Below, piece after piece: positions 16,748 to 25,511 of a DNA stretch of 64,000 nucleotides. The notes under the pieces were generated by a model. It searched no databases, was not told the origin of the DNA, and was given only the letters and a program-made list of their open reading frames with translations. A program made the translations under genes and the position numbers. The DNA is from SIG701 sp045577175 (GTDB lineage Bacteria > Bacillota > Clostridia > Oscillospirales > CAG-272). The stretch's first letter is position 1, and every line of letters starts with the position of its first letter. The stretch is from positions 18,373-82,372 of the forward strand of contig JAZNHT010000044.1 of the NCBI GenBank assembly GCA_045577175.1. The letters are read 5' to 3'.

Positions 16748-18169
16748 TTACAAAAGAAAATATGTGAAAACAACGTATCCTTCCGCACTCGGTGCACGGG
16801 CAGTCGATTTCCCGTCCCGATACGGCAGAGAAGGAACCCACAAAACACCGCCGTCATCACAGAAAACAGGAAGCCGCGCACGCTCCGCCGGCGGAATCTT
16901 TGCCTCATTGAGCATTTTTTTCACAAGGCGCGTCATACCGCCTGTGCGGATGCTGTCTCCGCCGCGGCGGAAACGCACGAGCACTGTACCTTTAATTGTA
17001 TCAAACGGTATTGCCGCACGTATAGATAATTTGTAAATATTTTGACAATCTTCCTCTATTTCGGGGATTTTTTCCTTCCACACCCGTTCCATACGGACAC
17101 CGAAGCCGTAATGGGGGAAAAGATTGTCGCCCAGCATAAGCGGAACCTCGAAATCCGGATCGGGCTCGGGAATTTCCGCCTTGCCCTGCTCCATCGTCAG
17201 AAGTCTGCCCGCAATCACAGCCGTAATATCCCCGGGCAAGCTCACACGCGAAAATCCGCCTGCTCGCACCGCACGCATGACGTCGTGAATATGCTGTGCG
17301 CTCAGATCGCGCCGTCCGCCTGCCGCGTTCTCGTACAGAATCACGATACAGCGGGAAAGCAATGCGTCGGACAGCGGATGCAGACGGTCGAGCGAGATAA
17401 ACGTCTCCTTTGACGTCTGCCCAAGAACCTCCTCCGCCATCTCGCGCAGATATGCCGCATCGGCACGAAGCGACTCACTCATCCGCGCGACCGACACCGC
17501 CGGATCCGCCGCAATCTGCCGCATCAGCGGCACGATCTCCTTGCGGATGAAATTGCGCGTGTATGCCGGATCCGCATTGGTCGAATCGGTCACAAACAAA
17601 ATCTCCTCCGCACGGCAGTAGTCGCGGATATCCTCCGCCGTGCAGGCAAGCAGCGGACGAATGATATTCCCACGCACGGGCGGGATGCCGCAAAGACCGT
17701 CAAGCGCCGTACCCCGTGCCAAACGGAACAGCACCGTCTCCAGATTATCGTCAGCGGAGTGCGCGGTCGCAATCCGCGTGCCTTCTTCCTCTGCCGCAAT
17801 GCGATCAAGTGCCTCATACCGAAGCGTGCGCGCCGCTTCCTCAAGCCCCACGGAGTGCTCCGCGCCGTAGGCAGGAGCATCGACTTTTTCCAAACGGAAA
17901 TCAATCCCGCGCACCGCACAGAAATCCGCACAGAATGCCGCATCGCGGTCGGCTTCCTCGCCGCGGATTCCGTGATGCACATGCACGGCGACAAGCGGAA
18001 TCTTCACCTCGGAACAGTATGCAGACAGAAGCACGAGCAGTGCCGCAGAATCCGCACCGCCCGAATAGGCGGCGAGCACACGGCGGCAGTCGGTCATGAT
18101 CGGCTGAATCGGTGCGACATCCATCGATGCACGAAACGTCCGAGCCACAGTATGAAGATTCTTGTGCAT
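16748..18169 (-). CDS. tilS: tRNA(Ile)-lysidine synthase
   Basis: Attaches lysine to C34 of the CAU-anticodon tRNA(Ile), so that it reads AUA codons; ATP-dependent and essential in most bacteria. The 473-residue protein has the N-type PP-loop SGGADS at residues 36-41, the VHVHHGIRGEEADRD motif, TAHSADDNLETVLFRLARGT and a C-terminal TilS domain ending near GYVVFTYFLL. The start has AGGAGG six bases upstream. It is the second gene of the operon, after a small membrane-protein gene 18 bases before it. Confidence 0.95.
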   Translation of the reverse strand: MHKNLHTVARTFRASMDVAPIQPIMTDCRRVLAAYSGGADSAALLVLLSAYCSEVKIPLVAVHVHHGIRGEEADRDAAFCADFCAVRGIDFRLEKVDAPAYGAEHSVGLEEAARTLRYEALDRIAAEEEGTRIATAHSADDNLETVLFRLARGTALDGLCGIPPVRGNIIRPLLACTAEDIRDYCRAEEILFVTDSTNADPAYTRNFIRKEIVPLMRQIAADPAVSVARMSESLRADAAYLREMAEEVLGQTSKETFISLDRLHPLSDALLSRCIVILYENAAGGRRDLSAQHIHDVMRAVRAGGFSRVSLPGDITAVIAGRLLTMEQGKAEIPEPDPDFEVPLMLGDNLFPHYGFGVRMERVWKEKIPEIEEDCQNIYKLSIRAAIPFDTIKGTVLVRFRRGGDSIRTGGMTRLVKKMLNEAKIPPAERARLPVFCDDGGVLWVPSLPYRDGKSTARAPSAEGYVVFTYFLL

Positions 18170-18187
18170 ATCGCACCTCCTTACAGA

Positions 18188-18448
18188 TTATATGGATTTC
18201 AAAACAGATTCTTCCATCGCACCGCACGCGCACAAAAGAAGCACACTCATGAGAATATGCTCGATCATGGGCGGCACTTCGGAAAGAAGCATCCCCCACG
18301 CCATCGCCGCAGACGGGCAGAAGGCAATCGTCCAGACGTGGACGGCTATGTAAAGCGCATCGATCAGAGCGATCACCCAGAAAAGATGCGACAAACGGGC
18401 AAACAAACGGCGAAATGCGCCTTTGCCGAAAAAAGTTCGTTTCAGCAT
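18188..18448 (-). CDS. Small hydrophobic membrane protein
   Basis: Not recognised. An 86-residue protein starts MLKRTFFGKGAFRRLF and has two or three hydrophobic segments (about 20-40, 45-60 and 66-82). GGAG lies six bases before ATG 18448; the longer frame upstream is not supported. It is the first gene behind two tandem promoters and is separated from tilS by 18 bases, so it is probably cotranscribed with tilS-hpt-ftsH. Confidence 0.65.
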   Translation of the reverse strand: MLKRTFFGKGAFRRLFARLSHLFWVIALIDALYIAVHVWTIAFCPSAAMAWGMLLSEVPPMIEHILMSVLLLCACGAMEESVLKSI

Positions 18449-18483
18449 TTTTTCTCCTTTTTCCAATGAATCTTTCCTTAAAC

Positions 18484-18512
18484 AGTATACCACACACGAT
18501 AGCGGATCGCAA
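18484..18512 (-). promoter_or_regulatory. Proximal sigma-A-type promoter of the tilS operon
   Basis: On the minus strand TTGCGA and TATACT are separated by 17 bases, about 36 bases before the first start codon. Confidence 0.8.
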
Positions 18513-18576
18513 GCGGAAACAGTCGGGAGGAAAGGACGTAGGCGGCAGCACGGGAGAAAAAAGCGTACACTGTAAT

Positions 18577-18605
18577 AGTATACCATAAATTATGGATGAT
18601 TTCAA
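18577..18605 (-). promoter_or_regulatory. Distal sigma-A-type promoter of the tilS operon
   Basis: On the minus strand TTGAAA and TATACT are separated by 17 bases, about 93 bases upstream of the proximal promoter, giving a tandem arrangement. It diverges from the strong plus-strand promoter at 18647. Confidence 0.75.
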
Positions 18606-18646
18606 CAGGTAAACGGAAGAAACAGCGAGAGAATATCGAGTCAAGG

Positions 18647-18675
18647 TTGACTTTTTTGAAAAGAAATGATATAAT
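18647..18675 (+). promoter_or_regulatory. Strong extended -10 promoter
   Basis: TTGACT (18647-18652) and TATAAT (18670-18675) are 17 bases apart, and the -10 box is preceded by TG with one base between (TGATATAAT). Transcription should start near 18682, exactly at the foot of a long RNA helix. Confidence 0.9.
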
Positions 18676-18680
18676 AAAGA

Positions 18681-18848
18681 TGCCACACAACCGAATACAG
18701 AAAAAATCAGCATGGGTGTGCTTTTTTGCCTTTTGGTAAAAATGCATTCTCTGCTTTTTCGCGCTCGTGCTGATTTGCTGAAAAAGTTGTGTGGCAACAA
18801 TCAGAGATGCGTTTTTCGTGCGTCTTCTTGATGGAGGCGCATTTTTTA
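18681..18848 (+). ncRNA. Structured leader or small RNA of unknown class, with terminator
   Basis: The expected transcript folds on itself. TGCCACACAAC (18681-18691) pairs perfectly with GTTGTGTGGCA (18786-18796). Inside it AAATCAGCA (18704-18712) pairs with TGCTGATTT (18768-18776) and continues through a U-G pair into GGGTGT/GCGCTC, about 16 base pairs in all. A third hairpin, GTGCGTCTTC/GGAGGCGCAT with loop TTGAT (18818-18842), ends in six T and looks like an intrinsic terminator. The Shine-Dalgarno site of the LRR gene follows 14 bases later. It is either a free small RNA or an attenuating leader. It does not match the riboswitch, 6S or SRP RNA signatures I know. Confidence 0.65.
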
Positions 18849-18875
18849 ATGGACGCAGGACAAAGGAGAATGACT

Positions 18876-20810
18876 ATGAGAAAATTTTGGTTGACTTTGG
18901 CGATGGCAGTGCTTTTGACATGTCTGTTCGCCGTAAGCGTCAGCGCGGCGAACGTGGTAGATTCGGGCAAATGCGGAGACAACGTAACATGGACGCTGTA
19001 CGATGACGGCGAGCTTGTGATAGAGGGTACGGGAGGGATGTTTGATTGGTTTATAGGTTCACATCCCGCGCCACCGTGGTATTCCCACAGCAGCTCAATA
19101 AAAAAAGCCACAATTAAAAACGGTGTTACAAACATCGGTGCCTGCGCCTTTTACTACTGTAGCAACCTTACATCCGTGAGTATTCCGAACACTGTATCAA
19201 GCATTAAGCATGGTTTTCTTCGAGGTTGCGAAAATATTACATCAGTAACAATTCCGAAAAACGTGACAGATATCGCCAGTGATGCCTTTTATTACTGCAA
19301 ATCACTGCTGAGTATACGTGTTGATCCCGATAACCCCAACTATTCTTCCGATGCCATCGGAGTGCTTTTCAACAAAGATAAAACAGCACTGATCGCATAT
19401 CCTCCGGGAAAAAGCGGCTCATACTCTATCCCCTCCACAGTATTGACCATTTATGCTGAATCTTTTAAAGAGTGCGACAAGCTCACATCAGTAACCATCC
19501 CCAACAGTGTGACAAGTATCGGCAACGACGCTTTTGGTTATTGTGACGGTTTAACTTCAGTAACAATCCCAAACAGCGTAACAAAAATAGGAGGTTCTCC
19601 TTTTTGTGGTTGTAAATCGCTGACAAGCATTCGCGTCGATTCTGGTAATCCAAAATACTCCGCCAGTTCCGACGGTGTTCTCTTTGACAAGGAAAAAACC
19701 TTACTAATACAATATCCTGCTGGAAAAACAGGCTCATATGCTATCCCTAATAGTGTTACGAGTCTTGGCTATCAAGCGTTTGAGTCTTGTGGCGGTTTAA
19801 CATCATTAACAATTCCAAACAGTGTCAAATACATTGGCTATTCTTGTTTTTTTGATTGTGATAGTCTCGTAACATTGACACTTTCAGGTGTAATAGAGAT
19901 TGGCCAAATCGCTTTCGTTTCCTGCGACAATCTTACATCAGTAATAATTCCAAATAGTACGACAGCCATCCACTGGCGCGCTTTTGCTAATTGCACAAAA
20001 CTTACGTCTGTTACGATTCTTAGCAAAAACATAGAATTTGACACACTCATTTTTGACTACTCTCCCTCCACGTTCACTATCCACGCCTATCCGGGTTCTA
20101 CTGCTGAAACATATGCAAAACAAAACGACCATAAATTTGTTGTTTTAACTACACCGCCCCCACATACACATACGCCAGGCGCGGCAGCAACCTGTACCAC
20201 CGCGCAAACATGTACCTCCTGCGGCACGGTTCTTGCCAAAGCAACAGGACACAAACCCGGCGCGGCAGCGACTTGCACCACTGCGCAAACCTGTACTTCA
20301 TGTGGTACTGTCCTCGCCAAAGCAACAGGACACAAACCCGGTGCGGCAGCGACTTGCACCACTGCGCAAACCTGTACTTCATGCGGTGAGATCTTGGCAG
20401 AAGCAACAGGGCATACGGAAGTGTGGGCAGGAAACGAAGACCATCCCCATGATTTTACAGTCAGCTGTTCCGTATGCGGCATAACACTATACACCGGGCA
20501 CATGCAATCTCCATCAGACTGTAAAGAATGTTTCCCCGATACGCACTTCCCTGATGCGGACGCACCTGCCACAGACGCGCCCATCACAGACGCACCCATC
20601 ACAGACGCACCCGATACGGAAGCGTCCGAAACCGAACCGCCTGTGTTCGATACCCCCGATGCGGTCGCTGACACAGCCGCATCCGTCCGCGGTGCACAAA
20701 TCCGCCACACTCTCTGGATCAGCTTTGTCGTTGTTTTCTGCGTAGTCATCGCCGTATACGAACTCATTCACTTACGAAACAAAAACACCAAAGACGAATC
20801 GGAATCATAA
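18876..20810 (+). CDS. BspA-type leucine-rich-repeat surface protein
   Basis: A 644-residue exported protein with a signal peptide at 1-24 (cleavage near VSA/AN), then a CGDNVTWTLYDDGELVI module. About ten BspA-like leucine-rich repeats follow (pattern L-T-S-V-T-I-P-N-S-V-T-x-I-G). Next come three cysteine-rich 27-residue repeats, a Thr-Asp-Ala-Pro stalk and a C-terminal membrane helix (IRHTLWISFVVVF) with a short charged tail. It is anchored by this helix, not by a sortase motif. LRR proteins of this type often bind host or microbial surfaces, but no ligand can be read here. AAAGGAG lies seven bases before ATG 18876. The LRR part is less GC-rich than the flanking genes. Three relatives lie at 47154-54079. 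Confidence 0.88.
   Translation: MRKFWLTLAMAVLLTCLFAVSVSAANVVDSGKCGDNVTWTLYDDGELVIEGTGGMFDWFIGSHPAPPWYSHSSSIKKATIKNGVTNIGACAFYYCSNLTSVSIPNTVSSIKHGFLRGCENITSVTIPKNVTDIASDAFYYCKSLLSIRVDPDNPNYSSDAIGVLFNKDKTALIAYPPGKSGSYSIPSTVLTIYAESFKECDKLTSVTIPNSVTSIGNDAFGYCDGLTSVTIPNSVTKIGGSPFCGCKSLTSIRVDSGNPKYSASSDGVLFDKEKTLLIQYPAGKTGSYAIPNSVTSLGYQAFESCGGLTSLTIPNSVKYIGYSCFFDCDSLVTLTLSGVIEIGQIAFVSCDNLTSVIIPNSTTAIHWRAFANCTKLTSVTILSKNIEFDTLIFDYSPSTFTIHAYPGSTAETYAKQNDHKFVVLTTPPPHTHTPGAAATCTTAQTCTSCGTVLAKATGHKPGAAATCTTAQTCTSCGTVLAKATGHKPGAAATCTTAQTCTSCGEILAEATGHTEVWAGNEDHPHDFTVSCSVCGITLYTGHMQSPSDCKECFPDTHFPDADAPATDAPITDAPITDAPDTEASETEPPVFDTPDAVADTAASVRGAQIRHTLWISFVVVFCVVIAVYELIHLRNKNTKDESES
20168..20413 (+). repeat. 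Three tandem 81-bp repeats coding for cysteine motifs
   Basis: Each unit encodes about 27 residues with the core ATCTTAQTCTSCG, closing with ATGH. The second and third copies are almost identical at DNA level and the first has more silent changes. The C-x5-C-x2-C spacing could bind metal or form disulfides. Confidence 0.9.
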
Positions 20811-20813
20811 AAC

Positions 20814-20845
20814 AACCGCCGCACGGATGTGCGGCGGTTCTCTTT
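20814..20845. terminator. Bidirectional terminator
   Basis: AACCGCCGCAC (20814-20824) and GTGCGGCGGTT (20829-20839) form a perfect stem with a four-base loop. T-rich sequence follows on the plus side, and it lies between the converging LRR gene and the efp partner gene. Confidence 0.88.
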
Positions 20846-20851
20846 ATTCGT

Positions 20852-21316
20852 TTATACTTCCTCGGGAGCGTCTTCCTCGCAGACGGCCTTGCCGCACGCG
20901 GGGCAGATCATATCCGCCGGATCCATCGATTCGTCGAAGTAAATTTTCTCACTGCAGGCGGGGCACATGAGACAGCGGAAGCCGTCCTCATCCTCGCCGT
21001 AGCAATCCTCAGCGTGATCGCACTCGTCGCAATCGCCGCCGCACGCCTCGCACTCGAAATCGTCATCATCGTCGTACTCGTCAAGATCGTACTCGTCATC
21101 GTACACATAATCCTCTACATAACCGAGATCTTCGTCAAGCTCGTCCACGTAGTCGTTCAGCGTTTCGATGTCCTTCTCAAGCTCGGTGATCTTTGCGCTC
21201 ATATCTCCCACGAGATCAAGCAGTGCGTTGATGATCTTCGTTTCCGGCTTCTGCGGATCGAGGGAAAGTCCCTCTGCGAGTCCTTTCAGGTATGCGCTCT
21301 TTTCGTTTACGTTCAT
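20852..21316 (-). CDS. CD1247-type protein with acidic region and zinc-ribbon motifs
   Basis: A 154-residue cytosolic protein found beside efp in clostridia. The N-terminal part (NEKSAYLKGLAEGLSLDPQ) matches the CD1247 N-terminal domain known in that group. A predicted coiled helix (about 35-70) and a run dominated by Asp and Tyr follow. The second half has four CxxC pairs (CEACGGDC, CDEC, CLMCPAC, CPAC), as in zinc ribbons. Function is not established; the setting suggests a translation-related role. ATG 21316 is chosen because the conserved domain begins there; an upstream in-frame extension would overlap efp. AAGGAAA upstream is a modest ribosome site. Confidence 0.82.
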   Translation of the reverse strand: MNVNEKSAYLKGLAEGLSLDPQKPETKIINALLDLVGDMSAKITELEKDIETLNDYVDELDEDLGYVEDYVYDDEYDLDEYDDDDDFECEACGGDCDECDHAEDCYGEDEDGFRCLMCPACSEKIYFDESMDPADMICPACGKAVCEEDAPEEV

Positions 21317-21371
21317 GATTTCACCATTTCCTTTCAGATTTCTGTGCCTATGCGTTCGGATTCGGGAAAAC

Positions 21372-21929
21372 TTATGCTCTTTCGATGTACTCGCCCGTTC
21401 TGGTGTCGATACGGATTCTTTCGCCTGCGTTGATAAAGATCGGAACACGGACAACCGCACCGGTCTCCATCGTTGCGTTCTTCGTTACACCGGTAGCGGT
21501 ATCGCCGCGGACACCGGGCTCGGTGTCAACGATCTCAAGCTCAACGAACATCGGCGGCTCGATGGCAAACACCTTCTCCTTGTAGGAGGAAACGCGGCAG
21601 ATCATCTCTTCCTTGACAAATTTGAAGTTGTCGGAAAGGAGAGCCTTGTCGAGCGGCATCTGCTCGTAGGACTCCATATCCATGAAGTAGTACAGATCGC
21701 CGTCGTTGTAGAGATACTGCATCTCCTTACGGTCGATGCGTGCATCCTGGAACTTATCGGTGGGGTTGAAGGTCTTCTCAATGACCGCGCCGGTAATGAC
21801 GTTGCGGAGCTTGGTGCGGACGAAAGCCGCGCCCTTACCGGGCTTAACGTGCTGGAACTCAATGACGGACATTACCTGACCGTCCATGTCAAACGTGATA
21901 CCGTTTTTGAAATCGCCTGCTACTACCAT
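21372..21929 (-). CDS. efp: Elongation factor P
   Basis: Binds the ribosome between the P and E sites and relieves stalling at proline runs. The 185-residue length is standard. The loop PGKG places the lysine that is modified in several bacteria at residue 32, and the C-terminal signature (TGEYIERA) is intact. No modification enzyme gene is nearby. The ATG has a weak GAGG site at 12 bases; a better AAAGGAG lies further upstream but is too distant. It is the first gene after a good promoter, with the CD1247-type gene 55 bases downstream. Confidence 0.97.
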   Translation of the reverse strand: MVVAGDFKNGITFDMDGQVMSVIEFQHVKPGKGAAFVRTKLRNVITGAVIEKTFNPTDKFQDARIDRKEMQYLYNDGDLYYFMDMESYEQMPLDKALLSDNFKFVKEEMICRVSSYKEKVFAIEPPMFVELEIVDTEPGVRGDTATGVTKNATMETGAVVRVPIFINAGERIRIDTRTGEYIERA

Positions 21930-22005
21930 ACTGTTCGTTGCCTCGTTTTGCGAAGCAATCTCCTTTCAAATATGAAAAAATGTATTTGTGAGTATATTAC
22001 ACTAT

Positions 22006-22034
22006 ATTGTATCCTATTTTCGGAAAAATTGCAA
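22006..22034 (-). promoter_or_regulatory. Sigma-A-type promoter of efp
   Basis: On the minus strand TTGCAA and TACAAT are separated by 17 bases, 77 bases before the efp start. Confidence 0.75.
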
Positions 22035-22076
22035 TAGGAGTCGCGGATTTTTTTGGATTTTTGCGCAAAATTCCGC

Positions 22077-23147
22077 TTAAATTTCGATCATTTCCTTCGC
22101 TGCGGCGGTCATATTGCGGTTTCCGCCCGCTTCAACGACGACCATATCCTCAATCCGGCAGCCGTATTTGCCTTCAAGATAGATGCCCGGCTCAACCGTT
22201 ACGATCTCGCCTGCGCGCAGTGTTCTCTCGCCCACCGCCCAGGAAAGATTCGGCAGCTCGTGAATTTTCAACCCGACGCCGTGACCGAGGCTGTGCCCGA
22301 ACGCGCCCTTGTAGCCGGCGTTATCGATGATGTCGCGCGCGACCTTGTCCATATCTGCGTTCTTTTTGCCCTCGTCGATTGCATCGAGCGCGGCAAGCTG
22401 TGCTTTGAGCACAGTATCATACAGCCGACGCATATCGGCGTCCGCCTTGCCGATCACGACCGTGCGCGTCATATCGGAGCGGTATCCGTCCACGCACGCG
22501 CCGAAATCCATCGTGAGGAATCCCTTTTCCAGCTTGACGTTGCGCGGCACGCCGTGCGGCACGCTCGATGCGGTACCGGAGACGGCGATCGTCTCGAATC
22601 CGGGTTTATCGGCGCCGTTTCGCTTCATAAAATAGTCCAGCTCTGCGGCGACCTCAATCTCGGTCATGTTGTAGTTCATCATCTTCAGAACGTGATCGAG
22701 CGCGGCCTCCGCGATCCTTTGTGCGCGAATCATTTTCTCAATCTCGTCCTCCGTTTTGATCGAACGGATTTCCTCCAAAGCCGCGCCGAGCGGCACAAAT
22801 TCGCACTCGGGCAGATCCGCCTTCAGCGCGTTGTACGCGCGGCAGGTGAGATCGGCGTCCTCGTATCCGACGGTGCGGATTTTGTGCTCCTCAAAAAGCG
22901 GAAGCAGGTACTTCTTGCGTCCGCCCTCGGGCAAAATCACGGTGCAGTCGGGGAAAACCTCGTTCTTCGCCGCCTCTACGTAGCGGAAATCGGCAAAGAC
23001 ATACGATTTCTCCGCCGTGACGAGCATCCAGCCGTCGGGATTGTGGAAATCGGAAAAATACTGATGATTCGCCTCCGAGGTGATCCAGACCGCGTCGAGA
23101 CCGAGGCGGCGCATCTCCGCACGGAGCTTTTCGTATCGGATGTTCAT
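22077..23147 (-). CDS. M24-family aminopeptidase (Xaa-Pro type)
   Basis: Probably removes the N-terminal residue ahead of proline from peptides. The 356-residue protein has the creatinase-like N-terminal domain (about 1-120) and the pita-bread catalytic domain. The metal ligands are visible in DFGACVDGYRSDMTR (two Asp), HSLGHGVG (His), TVEPGIY (Glu) and CRIEDMVVV (Glu). Relatives in Firmicutes often lie beside efp, as here. It closes the hisS-aspS-yqeG operon, 23 bases after yqeG. The exact specificity (PepP or PepQ) is not determined. Confidence 0.88.
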   Translation of the reverse strand: MNIRYEKLRAEMRRLGLDAVWITSEANHQYFSDFHNPDGWMLVTAEKSYVFADFRYVEAAKNEVFPDCTVILPEGGRKKYLLPLFEEHKIRTVGYEDADLTCRAYNALKADLPECEFVPLGAALEEIRSIKTEDEIEKMIRAQRIAEAALDHVLKMMNYNMTEIEVAAELDYFMKRNGADKPGFETIAVSGTASSVPHGVPRNVKLEKGFLTMDFGACVDGYRSDMTRTVVIGKADADMRRLYDTVLKAQLAALDAIDEGKKNADMDKVARDIIDNAGYKGAFGHSLGHGVGLKIHELPNLSWAVGERTLRAGEIVTVEPGIYLEGKYGCRIEDMVVVEAGGNRNMTAAAKEMIEI

Positions 23148-23170
23148 GCTTATCTCCTTCTCTCACCGCG

Positions 23171-23683
23171 TCACAGGTGCGTATGACGGCGGCGGTATTC
23201 GTTTACATACGGCTGCTCCAGCCACCGTTTGAAGCGGAAGAACAGCGTCTTTTTATCCTTGATCGGCGGCACGATGATCGCCGTCAGCCCTGCCCGTTTT
23301 GCCGCGAGTGCATCGGTCAGAAGCTGATCGCCGAGCAACGCAGTGGAGGTCACGTCCGTGCCCATCGCCTGCATCGCGCGAAAGATCGCCTTTACCGACG
23401 GCTTTTTCGCATCGGGGAACGCAGGGAATCCAAACGGCTTATTGAAACGCGTCACCCGCGCGGCATCGTTGTTTGACACAAACACAATTTTGATCCCCGC
23501 CGCACGCATTTCGGCGCACCAACGGCGCACGTCCTCCGGCGGATCGGGATCGTCATACGTGGCAAGCGTGTTGTCAATATCGCAGATGAGTCCGCGCACG
23601 CCTATCTGCCTGAGCATATCGGGCTTGACGTTACAGAAATGCTCCGTCATCAAATCGGGGATGAGGTATCTCTCAAAAAGCAT
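23171..23683 (-). CDS. yqeG: YqeG-family HAD phosphatase
   Basis: A 170-residue haloacid-dehalogenase-type phosphatase. The nucleophile motif is DIDNTLATYD near residue 35, motif II is FVSNN and the late ALLGDQLLTDALAA holds the acidic pair. The family (YqeG, similar to mitochondrial PGP phosphatase GEP4) is widespread in Firmicutes; its substrate here is not known. The start lies three bases after the aspS stop, so the genes are coupled. Confidence 0.88.
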   Translation of the reverse strand: MLFERYLIPDLMTEHFCNVKPDMLRQIGVRGLICDIDNTLATYDDPDPPEDVRRWCAEMRAAGIKIVFVSNNDAARVTRFNKPFGFPAFPDAKKPSVKAIFRAMQAMGTDVTSTALLGDQLLTDALAAKRAGLTAIIVPPIKDKKTLFFRFKRWLEQPYVNEYRRRHTHL

Positions 23684-23686
23684 GGC

Positions 23687-25483
23687 TTACGCTTCGTCAT
23701 CCTCCGCCGTGACCTTAATAGAAAGCTCGGTGAGTGCCTTCTCGTCCGTCTTTGCGGGGCAGGCGGACATGATCTCGGATGCGTTCTGCATCTTCGGGAA
23801 CGCGATAACCTCGCGGATGTCCTCCAGCCCGAGAAGCAGTGCTACCACACGGTCGAGACCGAACGCAAGACCGCCGTGCGGCGGCACGCCGTACTTGAAC
23901 GCCTCAAGCAGGAAGCCGAACTTCTCCTGTGCCTCGTCCTCGGGGATACCGAGCGCCTTGAACATACGGTTCTGCATCTCCGTCGTATGGATACGGATCG
24001 AGCCGCCGCCGAGCTCCGTGCCATTCAGAACGATGTCGTAAGCACGGGCGCGTACACGGGCAGGATCGGTGTCAAGATACGGAAGATCCTCCTCCATCGG
24101 CATGGTGAAGGGATGGTGCTTTGCGTAGAAGCGGCCGTCCTCCTCGCTGTACTCAAGAAGCGGAAACTCAACCACCCAGAGGAAGTTGAACTTCGACTTG
24201 TCGATCATATCCATGCGGCGCGCCATCTCGCAGCGGAGTGCGCCGAGGGCATCGAACACCATCGTATTCTTGCCGGCGATGACGAGCAGAAGATCGCCCG
24301 TCTTGTTGCCTGCGCGATCAAGGATCGCCTTCACCTCGTCCTCAGTGAGGAATTTCGCAAAGGAGGACGAAACGGCATCTGCGGCGTTCTTATACCACGC
24401 CACGCCCTTGGCACCGTAGGATTTCACAAATTCGGTGAGGGAGTCGATCTCCTTACGGGACAGCTTCGCGCCGCCCTCGACATTGATCGCGCGGACACTG
24501 CCGCCGTCGGCGACGGCACCGCTGAACACGGCAAATCCGCAATCCTTCACGAGATCGGACAAATCGCAAAGCTCCATGCCGAAGCGGGTGTCGGGCTTAT
24601 CGGAGCCGTATCTTTCCATTGCCTCCTTCCACGTCATGCGCGGGAACGGCGTGGGAAGATCCTTACCGAAGAATTTCGCAAAGACCGTCTTGAGAAAGCC
24701 CTCGTTGATTGCGATAATATCGTTCTCATCGGCAAAGGAGATCTCCTCGTCGATCTGCGTGAACTCGGGCTGGCGGTCGGCACGGAGGTCCTCATCACGG
24801 AAGCAGCGTGCGATCTGGATATAGCGGTCAAAGCCCGAATACATGAGCAGCTGCTTATAGAGCTGCGGCGACTGCGGAAGTGCATAAAACTTGCCGGGAT
24901 GTACGCGGCTGGGCACGAGATAGTCACGTGCGCCCTCGGGTGTCGGCTTAACGAGAATCGGCGTCTCGATGTCGATAAAGCCGCAGTCGGCAAAATAGTT
25001 TCTCGCGATCTGCGTGATCTGCGCACGCGCCATGATATTTCTCTGCATATCGGGGCGGCGGAGATCAAGATAGCGGTGGAAAAGGCGAAGCTCGCTCTTT
25101 ACGTCGCTGTCCTCCACAATCGCAAACGGGGGCGTCTGCGCGACGGAGAGAATCTTGAATCCGTCCACGGCGATCTCGATCTCACCGGTGGGGATGTTTT
25201 TGTTGACAGCACCCTCACCGCGGGAACGGACGACGCCCTGTGCGGCGATGACAAATTCCGCACGAACGGAGAATGCTTCATCGAAGATTGCCTTGTCCGT
25301 ATTCTCGTCAAAGGCGAGCTGGACGATACCCGTGCGGTCACGGAGATCGATAAAGATGAGGCTGCCGAGGTCGCGCTGCTTCTGGCACCAGCCGGTGACA
25401 GCGACTCTCTCGCCGATATTCGCGGACGTAAGCGTGCCGCAGTAGTGGGTTCTTTTATCTGCCTGACTGAAGGACTGTACCAT
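23687..25483 (-). CDS. aspS: Aspartyl-tRNA synthetase
   Basis: Charges tRNA(Asp) with aspartate. The 598-residue bacterial-type enzyme has an N-terminal OB-fold (GERVAVTGWCQKQRDLGSLIF), the class II core with RYLDLRRPDMQRN, FRDEDLRADRQPEFTQID and the C-terminal GLAFGLDRVVALL, plus the GAD insertion domain of bacterial AspRS. ATG 25483 (MVQSFSQADKR) has AGGA at seven bases; a 44-residue upstream extension overlaps hisS and lacks a site. It sits second in the operon, after hisS, an order common in Firmicutes. Confidence 0.96.
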   Translation of the reverse strand: MVQSFSQADKRTHYCGTLTSANIGERVAVTGWCQKQRDLGSLIFIDLRDRTGIVQLAFDENTDKAIFDEAFSVRAEFVIAAQGVVRSRGEGAVNKNIPTGEIEIAVDGFKILSVAQTPPFAIVEDSDVKSELRLFHRYLDLRRPDMQRNIMARAQITQIARNYFADCGFIDIETPILVKPTPEGARDYLVPSRVHPGKFYALPQSPQLYKQLLMYSGFDRYIQIARCFRDEDLRADRQPEFTQIDEEISFADENDIIAINEGFLKTVFAKFFGKDLPTPFPRMTWKEAMERYGSDKPDTRFGMELCDLSDLVKDCGFAVFSGAVADGGSVRAINVEGGAKLSRKEIDSLTEFVKSYGAKGVAWYKNAADAVSSSFAKFLTEDEVKAILDRAGNKTGDLLLVIAGKNTMVFDALGALRCEMARRMDMIDKSKFNFLWVVEFPLLEYSEEDGRFYAKHHPFTMPMEEDLPYLDTDPARVRARAYDIVLNGTELGGGSIRIHTTEMQNRMFKALGIPEDEAQEKFGFLLEAFKYGVPPHGGLAFGLDRVVALLLGLEDIREVIAFPKMQNASEIMSACPAKTDEKALTELSIKVTAEDDEA

Positions 25484-25511
25484 AATTATATCCTGCCTTT
25501 CTGAATTTCGT

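Noticed and set aside
18681..18796. SRP RNA or 6S RNA identity for the structured RNA
   Set aside because: No GGAA-type SRP tetraloop with its conserved internal loops is present, and the bulge lacks features I could tie to a known 6S sequence. Left as an unknown class.
23639..25504. Open frame of about 620 codons on the plus strand opposite aspS
   Set aside because: It mirrors the GC-rich codons of aspS, has no ribosome site and matches no family. The same holds for the long antisense frames opposite valS (45151-46782), groEL (59291-61003), aroE/aroQ (6347-7891) and the LRR genes.
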